Shown here: positions 23,700-30,132 of the stretch, piece after piece | Position numbering within the stretch: position 1 is the stretch's first letter | Layout of the letters: the number at the start of each line of letters is the position of its first letter | Assembly (NCBI GenBank): GCA_900547945.1 | Contig: URIT01000006.1 | Span: 1-55,595 of the forward strand | DNA: 55,595 nucleotides | Source: an uncultured bacterium | GTDB lineage: Bacteria > Verrucomicrobiota > Kiritimatiellia > RFP12 > UBA1067 | Direction of reading: 5' to 3' | The notes under the pieces: generated by a model | Seen by the model: the letters and a program-made list of their open reading frames with translations, nothing else | Database searches by the model: none | Told to the model about the DNA's origin: nothing | Translations under genes and position numbers: made by a program

Positions 23700-24035
23700 G
23701 AGGAGGTGAATTATACCATATTCCTCCGTTCGTCTTGTTCGCAGTGTCTCTGCGTGACACGGCACGCCGATTCTTGTGCCTAATCGCTCCATTCACTTGA
23801 CAAAAAGCACACAAATCGCCGATCTCGTTAGAGTCTTCGTCCGTTGAACGTGCCGCGAATCATGAAGCACAGAGCTGCTTCACGAGGCAACGAAAGGATC
23901 GTGGGAGGACGTTCCGCGCGGCTGGCGAACGCATCTTGCGCTCCGTGCAATCCGGCAAATGACTTTTAACGCGAAGAGCGCAAAGGCTTTGACGCCAAGT
24001 TCGCAACGTCCTTGCGCCATAGGCCGCTCACCGCG
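23700..24035. other. Intergenic region with promoter and small palindromes
   Basis: No gene is seen. It holds the extended -10 of the esterase, a 7-bp hairpin TGAAGCA/TGCTTCA at 23863-23882 and a purine-rich imperfect repeat (AACGCGAAGAGCGCAAAG and similar) at about 23967-24009 of the kind seen as intergenic spacer repeats. Confidence 0.4.
23710..23718 (-). promoter_or_regulatory. Extended -10 promoter (TGGTATAAT) for esterase
   Basis: A consensus TG-n-TATAAT on the minus strand ends 10 nt before the ATG at 23699. The leader would be at most 4 nt. Confidence 0.55.
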
Positions 24036-24569
24036 CTACAGCGCAGTCCCTTTCTTCGGGACGAAGAACCGGCTCATGTCAACGTGCTCCGTCTTCAGCA
24101 GCGCGATCTTTCTGTCCATGCCGCCCGCGTATCCCGTCAGGCTACCGCTCGTTCCCACGACCCGGTGACAGGGGATGATGATGGAGATCTCGTTGTGCCC
24201 CACGGCGCCGCCAACGGCCTGTGCGGACATTCTCGCCCGCCCTTCCCGCTCCGCAAGCTGCCGGGCAATCCAGCCGTAGGTGACGGTCTGCCCGTAGGGA
24301 ATCTGCAGGAGGACGTCCCAGACCTTCATGCGGAACGCCGAACCAATGGGATGCAGCGGCGGCGTGAAGTCCGGCTCCTTGCCCATGAAGTAGATGTCCA
24401 GCCAGCGCTTGGACGCCGCCAGCGTCGGAGTCTCCTCCTCCTCATGTTCCGCCGGAAGGTTGTCGGCAAAAAACTTCTCACCGTCGAACCACAGGCCCGT
24501 CAGCCCGACCTCGTCCGCCGCCAGCAACATGCCGCCGAGCGGCGACGCATACTTTTGCGTGTAGACCAT
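24036..24569 (-). CDS. ogt: Methylated-DNA--protein-cysteine methyltransferase
   Basis: A 177-residue DNA-repair protein that removes alkyl groups from O6-alkylguanine by transfer to its own cysteine. The active site is IIPCHRVVG, preceded by the helix-turn-helix RMKVWDVLLQIPYGQTVTYG and the Asn/Gly hinge (AVGGAVGHN). Length fits single-domain Ogt. It lies 9 nt after the remnant acetyltransferase gene, so the two are probably co-transcribed. Confidence 0.93.
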   Translation of the reverse strand: MVYTQKYASPLGGMLLAADEVGLTGLWFDGEKFFADNLPAEHEEEETPTLAASKRWLDIYFMGKEPDFTPPLHPIGSAFRMKVWDVLLQIPYGQTVTYGWIARQLAEREGRARMSAQAVGGAVGHNEISIIIPCHRVVGTSGSLTGYAGGMDRKIALLKTEHVDMSRFFVPKKGTAL

Positions 24570-24578
24570 TTGTCAACG

Positions 24579-24821
24579 TCACGCCTCGAAGAGTTGTCCC
24601 GGAAGTTTCAACTTCTCCTTGATCTGCCCGATGATCCGCCCGTCCCCCTCCATGACGAAGGCGAGCTCCCGGACGAAGTTCGGGCTTGCTCGAAGCCGGT
24701 GGAGAACGTAGTGTTCCTGGCAACCCGGGCGATACACGTTCCAGAACGCCTCGCGCACCAGGTTCTCAACTGTCGCTTCATCTTCCGCCCGTTCTTGACG
24801 GACGACAACATTCTCTGTCAT
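24579..24821 (-). pseudogene. GNAT acetyltransferase, C-terminally truncated
   Basis: An 80-residue product. VRQERAEDEATVENLVREAF and the following WNVYRPGCQEHYVLHRLR match the start of a GNAT domain, and FVMEGDGRIIGQI is the typical second strand. A full GNAT needs about 170 residues; the acetyl-CoA-binding part (R/QxxGxG/A) is missing because the frame ends after PGQLFEA. It is probably a remnant left by a deletion, lying just upstream of ogt. Confidence 0.65.
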
Positions 24822-24884
24822 TTCAAACGCTCCACATCGACATGCCGGCAAACGGTCTCCGCGTCCGCCCCACATGTGCGGCGT

Positions 24885-24893
24885 AGTATACCA
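24885..24893 (-). promoter_or_regulatory. Extended -10 element (TGGTATACT)
   Basis: Minus-strand TG-n-TATACT about 64 nt upstream of the truncated acetyltransferase gene. It would drive that remnant and ogt. Confidence 0.4.
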
Positions 24894-24958
24894 TTTCTCA
24901 CGCAGAGGTATAATGCAGAACCAGTTTCTTCTCTCACGCAATGAATTGCGGCCTTCCC

Positions 24959-24985
24959 GGGGAGGGACGCGCTCCGTCGCGTCCG
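24959..24985 (+). repeat. REP-like palindrome A6
   Basis: GGGGAGGGACGCGCTCCGTC begins it, and GCGTCC closes the stem: GGACGCG/CGCGTCC. It has the same GGAG tag as A1-A5 with a changed but complementary stem. It is intergenic, between the Fic gene and the acetyltransferase remnant. Confidence 0.55.
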
Positions 24986-25062
24986 TCATGTACCGTTGAC
25001 GGGGCACGGACGCGCGGCGCGGCTGTCCGCCCAGGCTCAACGAAACGATACGTGACGATGGT

Positions 25063-26163
25063 CTACGCCATTCCCAGTACATAATGCGTCGACCGACCCT
25101 GTCCGACACGCTGAAGCGCGCCGCACGACACCAGCTCGGCCAGTTCGCGCGCCGCCGTATCCTGTGAACATTTTCCGATCTTCGCCCATTTGGACGACGT
25201 CATGTTTCCCTCGAAGCCGTCCCAAAGGCGGTTGAGCAGCTGAACCTGCCGTGCATTCAACGCCACCATCGAATAGCGTCGCCAAAACCGCGTCTTTTGC
25301 AACAATCTTCCCAAAATCGTGTCCGACGCGATAATTGCCTGGTCCACCACCTGGATGAACCATTCCAACCACGGCGTCACGTCCAATCCTGACCGCTGGG
25401 CACGTTCCAAGCGGAGGTAATATTCGCCCTTCTGCCGGCAGATTTCATCCGAGACCGAATAGAAGCGAAACGGCATACCCTCGCCACGCGCGATAAGCGA
25501 ATCCGTCAGCACGCGAGCCAATCGCCCGTTCCCGTCGTCAAACGGATGAAGCGTCAGGAACCAGAGGTGGGCCAGTCCGGCGCGGATGAAAAGCGGCATC
25601 CCCCCCATGTCCGCATTGAACCACGCCAGGAGCCATGCCATCTCCTGCGGTAACCGCTCGGCGGGCGGTGCCCGGAAATGAATGCGCGGCAACGGTTTCC
25701 CTCGCGAGACCACCAGCATCGGCCCGTCTTCGTCCGTTCGCAGTTTCCCCACGGAGATTTTCGTCATGCCGCTGAATCCCGTCGGAAACAGGCAACTGTG
25801 CCAGGCGAAAAGCCGCTCCAGCGTCAAGGGTTCGGCGGCTTTCTGGGTCGCGTCCAACAGCATTTCCGCCAAGGCATCGCTTCGATGATCGCCCCGTTCC
25901 GGTGACGCCACAGCCAAGTCCAGATGCCGCGCGACGCTTGAACGTACCGATTCCGCATCCAATTGCTCTCCCTCGATGGCGTGGGAGGCGACAATTTCCT
26001 GCGCGGCAATCATACAGGAAGCCTGCCGCTGCGTCTCAAATCCAATGTCCTGCAAACGCCCCAACAACTGCCCCTCATGAAAGGCGGTTCGTGCCAAGGC
26101 ACTTTCCAAATGGGACGCATCCCATCTGAACGTCGGCCAGTTCCGTTCTTCGTAGATAAACAC
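25063..26163 (-). CDS. Fic-domain AMP transferase with DUF4172 N-terminus
   Basis: About 366 residues. The N-terminal DUF4172 (IYEERNWPTFRWD) is followed by an inhibitory helix motif, SHAIEG ([S/T]xxxE[G/N], about residue 90), placing it in the self-inhibited class II. The catalytic Fic motif is HPFDDGNGRLAR (about 205). A C-terminal winged-helix-like segment ends the protein (KCSQDTAARELAELVSCGAL). Fic enzymes transfer AMP to target proteins. The start is taken as GTG at 26163, since DUF4172 begins there and GGAG lies 8 nt upstream; that GGAG is inside a hairpin arm next to the promoter. Confidence 0.85.
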   Translation of the reverse strand: MFIYEERNWPTFRWDASHLESALARTAFHEGQLLGRLQDIGFETQRQASCMIAAQEIVASHAIEGEQLDAESVRSSVARHLDLAVASPERGDHRSDALAEMLLDATQKAAEPLTLERLFAWHSCLFPTGFSGMTKISVGKLRTDEDGPMLVVSRGKPLPRIHFRAPPAERLPQEMAWLLAWFNADMGGMPLFIRAGLAHLWFLTLHPFDDGNGRLARVLTDSLIARGEGMPFRFYSVSDEICRQKGEYYLRLERAQRSGLDVTPWLEWFIQVVDQAIIASDTILGRLLQKTRFWRRYSMVALNARQVQLLNRLWDGFEGNMTSSKWAKIGKCSQDTAARELAELVSCGALQRVGQGRSTHYVLGMA

Positions 26164-26171
26164 CGTCAATT

Positions 26172-26212
26172 CTCCGCAAAACCTGCGGAGATTATACCAC
26201 AAAATCTCCGCA
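26172..26212 (-). promoter_or_regulatory. Fic promoter with three TGCGGAG half-sites
   Basis: The extended -10 (TGGTATAAT, 26191-26199) is flanked by a 7-bp half-site: TGCGGAG upstream (26206-26212), then CTCCGCA (26184-26190) and TGCGGAG (26172-26178) downstream. The downstream pair forms a hairpin with a 5-nt loop at the start of the transcript, and its last arm contains the GGAG ribosome site. Both operator binding and a translation-blocking hairpin are plausible. Confidence 0.55.
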
Positions 26213-26608
26213 TTCGGAACACCCTTATCCCGATTTTCGGTTTTAGCCGTGTAGAGTTGTAGAATGGTCGAGTTGATGTGTTTGACCGTGGAGATCGGGA
26301 GTGTCGGGAGTGGGTGAAGCCTCCACATGAACCACACGCGATCCAAACCCATCCGACCATGCAATCGGTACGCGACTTGCCTGGCCTGTTCAATCAGCTG
26401 GTTCGTCTCTGTTCTTCTCCCGTTTCTTCCGATCTCCACGGCTCATCCCATCACGTTTCCCGCCGGAGCGTGTGGAGGGCGCGGATGGTCCCGGCAAGTT
26501 GACGAAGCTCCTGCACATCACGCGCGCATTCAACCGCATGAACCTTAGAGGCATCGAGATCATGCTGCAAAGCCCCCTGGCAGACCATGTTCCCACGCAC
26601 GAACCTGT
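26213..26608. other. Intergenic region, no supported gene
   Basis: About 400 nt between the Fic promoter and the DUF4186 stop. Short open frames exist on both strands, but none carries a motif I recognise. Around 26250-26290 there are short repeats of the TTGTAGA/AGTTGAT kind. Confidence 0.4.
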
Positions 26609-27022
26609 TCACTTGTCGGCATTGCGTTCACATTCCGGATTCCGTTCGGTGGATCCTGCACATGGCCAGGCAGATGGAACCTCGCGCACGATCCAGGCCA
26701 TGATGAGGTTCACCACCTTCCGCTGCCGCAGCGGCGAAAGCTCGACGCCGAGGGGAACCCTCCACCACTTGTTCAGGCACCCCCGGCAACAGGTCGCCGT
26801 CGCATGCTGCGCCGTGAAGACCGGATGCCCGCGCATCGGCGTCTGGCGTCCGTCGTTCGGCGGACAGGCAGGCGCGAGCCGCTGCCGGACGAAATCCTCC
26901 GCGTGGCGACGGAGAACATCGAGGCCGTGTTTCCCGATGTAGGCCCGATCCGCCTCCGACAGCCTGAAGCGACTCCGGAACTTCGACCGCGCCAGCTTCC
27001 CGAACGCCGCCTCAACCGTCAT
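26609..27022 (-). CDS. DUF4186 family protein
   Basis: A 137-residue protein matching DUF4186 across its length: KFRSRFRLSEADRAYIGKHG, HAEDFVRQRLAPA, NDGRQTPMRGHPVF and AQHATATCCRGCLNKWW. The conserved His, Cys-Cys and Cys could bind a metal; function is unknown. No signal peptide. The C-terminus (TERNPECERNADK) appears extended beyond the domain. The start is the ATG before the family's first conserved residues. It follows the DUF1080 gene by 34 nt on the same strand. Confidence 0.85.
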   Translation of the reverse strand: MTVEAAFGKLARSKFRSRFRLSEADRAYIGKHGLDVLRRHAEDFVRQRLAPACPPNDGRQTPMRGHPVFTAQHATATCCRGCLNKWWRVPLGVELSPLRQRKVVNLIMAWIVREVPSAWPCAGSTERNPECERNADK

Positions 27023-27056
27023 CCTTCGCCTGCGACCTCAACCGCCCGCGCCCAGG

Positions 27057-27740
27057 TCAATCTTCGACCCAGACATTGCGGAACTGCACGGCGCCGCCTT
27101 CCGACTGGAGCGCAATGGCGCCCTTGGGGACGGTGATGCCCGTCAGGCGGTTCAGCTCGACGCCGTTGACGCGGTTGACGAGCGTGTCGCCCTTCACCTC
27201 GACTTCCAGCACATTCCATTCGCCGAAGGGCTTCTCGACATCGGCGCCCTTTCGCGGTGCCTTGGTGATGCCGGAAAGAGCGTGCGCCGGATCAAACGGC
27301 GAACGCGGTTCGAAGCCCGCGAAGCGCAGCCCCGCGAGTCCCAACACATCGCCCATCGCCCCACGGCAGAGCTGGTTTTCGAGGCACGTCGGGAGGAACG
27401 TTCCGTGTTCGGCGGCAAGGCGCACGAAGACGCCGGAGTTCGGCTTCTCCGTCTTCCGCCACCAACGGTACTCGACATGCAGACGGAAGTCCGCGAAATC
27501 GCCGCGCTTCGTGCGCAGGTAGCCGAACGGCGTGCCCGTCGTCAGAATCGTCCCGTCCTTGACGAACCACGTCGGCTCGTCCGCCTTGTAGCCACCGGTC
27601 ACCTCGTGGTCGACAACCGACGTCCAGCCGGAAAGGTCCTTCCCGTTGAACAGCTCAACCCGCTCGGCCCGTGCCGCGAGAACCGCCAGGCATCCCGCCA
27701 AAAGCGCCCCGCCAACCGACTTCATGTCTTTCGCCTTCAT
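27057..27740 (-). CDS. Secreted DUF1080 (3-keto-disaccharide hydrolase) protein
   Basis: A 227-residue protein with a signal peptide (about 1-25). VELFNGKDLSGWTSV, then DGTILTTG, FADFRLHVEYRW, NSGVFVR and C-terminal GAIALQSEGGAVQFRNVWV are the standard DUF1080 order, a concanavalin-like jelly roll. Members bind or hydrolyse 3-keto-glycosides and are common in Verrucomicrobiota and Planctomycetes. AAGGAAG precedes the first ATG (a second ATG 5 codons later is possible). Confidence 0.9.
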   Translation of the reverse strand: MKAKDMKSVGGALLAGCLAVLAARAERVELFNGKDLSGWTSVVDHEVTGGYKADEPTWFVKDGTILTTGTPFGYLRTKRGDFADFRLHVEYRWWRKTEKPNSGVFVRLAAEHGTFLPTCLENQLCRGAMGDVLGLAGLRFAGFEPRSPFDPAHALSGITKAPRKGADVEKPFGEWNVLEVEVKGDTLVNRVNGVELNRLTGITVPKGAIALQSEGGAVQFRNVWVED

Positions 27741-27808
27741 GTCTTTCTTCCTTTCGAATCTCAGTAAACTTGACTGTCGTCATCCAATCAAACCACGGGC
27801 GCAAGCGC

Positions 27809-28411
27809 CTACATCCGCCCGCTTTTCACGTCGATGAGATCGCAGAGACGCCTGTAGGCGAGCGCGAGGTCGTCGTTCGTGACCTGGAACATGTACTCGC
27901 CCGCGCGGGCCATCTCGCCCTCCGCATTCGCGAGGCGGCGCGCGATGGCCGCCGGCGCATCCGTGCCGCGGCCCTCCAGGCGCGCCCGCAGCTCCTCCAT
28001 CGACGGCGGGTTGATGAAGACGTCCATGTACCCCGCCCGCAGCGGATTCTCCGGCGGGAGATGGTGGAAGACCTGGTGGCGCACCTTCGCCGCCCCCACC
28101 ACGTCGATGTCGAGGATCATCGAATGGCCCGCGTTCAGCACGTCCACGATCGGCTGGCGCAGCGTCCCGTAGAAGTTGCCGTGGACCTCGGCGTATTCGA
28201 GGAAGGCATCCTCCGCGATCAACTCGCGGAAACGCGCCACCGTGAGAAAGTGGTAGTCGAGGCCGTCCTCCTCCTCGCCGCGCGGCGCGCGCGTGGTACA
28301 GGAGATGGAATACTCCATGTCGGGGTACTCCTGGAGCAACATGTCGATAAGAGTTGACTTTCCGCACCCGGAGGGCGCGGAAAGCACGATAAACAGCGGT
28401 TTCACCGTCAT
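27809..28411 (-). CDS. gmk: Guanylate kinase
   Basis: A 200-residue cytoplasmic enzyme: GMP + ATP to GDP + ADP. P-loop SAPSGCGKST at 11-20; GMP-binding SCTTRAPRGEEEDGLDYHF; DIDVVGAAKVR; C-terminal helix with YRRLCDLIDV. Length is normal. Downstream, GGCGC/GCGCC around the stop can form a small hairpin, a weak terminator candidate. The glycine-zipper gene lies 16 nt upstream, so they may share a transcript. Confidence 0.95.
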   Translation of the reverse strand: MTVKPLFIVLSAPSGCGKSTLIDMLLQEYPDMEYSISCTTRAPRGEEEDGLDYHFLTVARFRELIAEDAFLEYAEVHGNFYGTLRQPIVDVLNAGHSMILDIDVVGAAKVRHQVFHHLPPENPLRAGYMDVFINPPSMEELRARLEGRGTDAPAAIARRLANAEGEMARAGEYMFQVTNDDLALAYRRLCDLIDVKSGRM

Positions 28412-28427
28412 GGCTACGCTGCGACCC

Positions 28428-28790
28428 TCACCAGAACGGACGCGGCCGGGGGCGCGGCGGCGGGGGCGGCGGCATGATCGGCTGCGTCACCACGACCGGC
28501 GCGGGCTGCACGACCGCCGGCTGCGTGACGACCACGGGGGCGGGCTGCTGAACGACGACCGGCGCGGGCTGCACGTACGTCGGCTGGTGGACCACCACCG
28601 GCTGCTGTACGACCACCGGCGGCGGGGGCGGCGGCGGAGGAGGAGGCGCTCCCAGGATCGCGGTCGTCAGGCCGGCCGCAATGCCGCCCGCGATACCACC
28701 CGCAATGGCATCGCCGCGATGATGGTGCCTGGCGGATGCCGATCCAACCATGGCCACCGCCACGAGAGTTGCAATGATGATCTTCTTCAT
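28428..28790 (-). CDS. Secreted glycine-zipper, Pro/Val/Gln-rich protein
   Basis: A 120-residue protein with a signal peptide (MKKIIIATLVAVAMVGSASA), then HHHRGD and a glycine-zipper-like GDAIAGGIAGGIAAGLTTAI that could insert into a membrane. The rest is polyproline (ten or more consecutive prolines) and repeats like VVVQQPAPVVV. The proline- and valine-rich tail should be extended, perhaps crossing the periplasm or cell wall. Start set by AGGAG. No known function; similar low-complexity proteins are often envelope components. Confidence 0.7.
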   Translation of the reverse strand: MKKIIIATLVAVAMVGSASARHHHRGDAIAGGIAGGIAAGLTTAILGAPPPPPPPPPPVVVQQPVVVHQPTYVQPAPVVVQQPAPVVVTQPAVVQPAPVVVTQPIMPPPPPPRPRPRPFW

Positions 28791-28876
28791 GTCTGTTTCT
28801 CCTGTCTTGTCGTGTGCGTTTACAAGCGGTAAGGCGACCAGGTGGCGCGCATCTGACACGCCGTCCCCCACGTTTG

Positions 28877-29890
28877 CTACACAAGGCCGCGCTTGACGAG
28901 GTGTTCGGCGATCTCGACCGCGTTCAACGCGGCGCCGCGCAGAAGCTGGTCGCCCGAGACGAACATCTCAAGGCCCTTTCGGTCGTCGCGGCTGAGATCC
29001 TGGCGGATGCGGCCGGCGAGCACGTCGTACTTCGCGGTCGCATCGAGCGGCATCGGATAGCCGCCGTTCAGCGGATCGTCCACCACCCTCACGCCCGGCG
29101 CGTGCGACAGGATTTCACGCGCCTCGGCGGGCGTGATGTCCTCCTCGAACTCCAGGTTGAGGGATTCGGAATGGGCGCGGGCGATCGGCACGCGCACGCA
29201 GGTGCAGCTGAGGCGAAGATCGGGGCAGTGCAGCATCTTGCGCGCCTCGTTGCGCATCTTGAGCTCTTCGAGCGTGTACCAGTTGGTCTCGTCGAACTTG
29301 TCGATGTGCGGGATGAGGTTGTACATGAGCTGGTGCTGGAACGCCTTCACCGCAAGCGGCTCGCCCTTCGCGTAGGACTGGATCTGGTCCTCCAGCTCGT
29401 CGAGGCCGGGCTTGCCGGCGCCGGAGGCGGCCTGGTAGGTGGAGGCGATGAGGCGTTTGAGCTTCTTCGCCTTGTGGAGCGGCGCGACGGCTTCAAGCAT
29501 GATGGCCGTCGTGCAGTTCGGGTTCGCGATCACGCCCTTGTTCCAGTCGAGGTCCTCGGGGTTGACCTGCGGCACCACGAGCGGCACGTCGGGATCCTGG
29601 CGGAACGCGCGCGAATTGTCGATCATCTTGGCGCCGGCCTTCACGACGGCATCCCGCAGCTGGATCGCCACGTCCGTCTTGCCCGCGAAAAGCACAATGT
29701 CGAGGCCCGTGAAGGAATTCTCGTCCGCTTTGAGGACGTGGTACGTCTCGCCGTTGATCTCCTCGTCGCGCTCGCGCGACGCGAACACCTGCACCTTCCC
29801 GCACGGGAACCTGCGGTCCTTCAGAACCTTGATCATCTCGGCGCCGACGGCGCCGACGCCCACGAGACCAACCTTGTACTCTTTGCTCAT
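28877..29890 (-). CDS. asd: Aspartate-semialdehyde dehydrogenase
   Basis: A 337-residue NADPH enzyme that makes aspartate semialdehyde for lysine/diaminopimelate, threonine and methionine. N-terminal GLVGVGAVGAEM binds NADP; the catalytic cysteine is Cys126 in NPNCTTAIML; the substrate-binding region includes STYQAASGAGKPGLDEL; and a conserved histidine lies in VRVPIARAHSESL. Start at 29890 chosen because GAGG precedes it and the Rossmann fold starts there. Its -10 (29935-29943) gives a leader of about 40 nt. Confidence 0.95.
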   Translation of the reverse strand: MSKEYKVGLVGVGAVGAEMIKVLKDRRFPCGKVQVFASRERDEEINGETYHVLKADENSFTGLDIVLFAGKTDVAIQLRDAVVKAGAKMIDNSRAFRQDPDVPLVVPQVNPEDLDWNKGVIANPNCTTAIMLEAVAPLHKAKKLKRLIASTYQAASGAGKPGLDELEDQIQSYAKGEPLAVKAFQHQLMYNLIPHIDKFDETNWYTLEELKMRNEARKMLHCPDLRLSCTCVRVPIARAHSESLNLEFEEDITPAEAREILSHAPGVRVVDDPLNGGYPMPLDATAKYDVLAGRIRQDLSRDDRKGLEMFVSGDQLLRGAALNAVEIAEHLVKRGLV

Positions 29891-29934
29891 TGTCTTTTTC
29901 CTCGGAACGGGCATATGGCCCGATTTGCCTGGAC

Positions 29935-29943
29935 ATTGTACCA
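29935..29943 (-). promoter_or_regulatory. Extended -10 promoter (TGGTACAAT) for asd
   Basis: Same motif as at 2799 (TG-n-TACAAT), here followed by a normal leader with a GAGG ribosome site before the ATG at 29890. Confidence 0.5.
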
Positions 29944-30022
29944 AAAAAGCGCCACCCTGTGGCGATGCTTTCGTGGGCGACGGGTACCTGCGCGAGCATC
30001 ACGATCATTCGGGTACGAAAAC

Positions 30023-30047
30023 GGGAGGGCCGCGCTTGTCGCGGCCG
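30023..30047 (+). repeat. REP-like palindrome A7
   Basis: A GGGAG tag followed by GGCCGCG and CGCGGCC around a CTTGT loop. The stem differs at several positions from A1-A6 and remains complementary. Confidence 0.5.
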
Positions 30048-30085
30048 TCGAGGCTGAAAACTTCGAAGAACCATGCTTTTCAAGG

Positions 30086-30121
30086 AGGCCCCGACGGCGC
30101 GTCATGCATCGCCGGGGGCCG
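30086..30121 (-). terminator. GC-rich hairpin 3' of DUF5107 gene
   Basis: CCCCG-AC-GGCG pairs with CGCCGGGG across a loop of about 12 nt, starting 12 nt beyond the DUF5107 stop. It is the likely end of the carbohydrate locus transcript; there is no strong T-tract, so it could be Rho-assisted. Confidence 0.4.
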
Positions 30122-30132
30122 CCCGGGGGAAC

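Noticed and set aside
26213..26608. Remnant of a reverse transcriptase or Avd-like protein near the DGR-like target
   Set aside because: Short frames have no catalytic motif and cannot be told from chance; the region is also 7 kb from the target.
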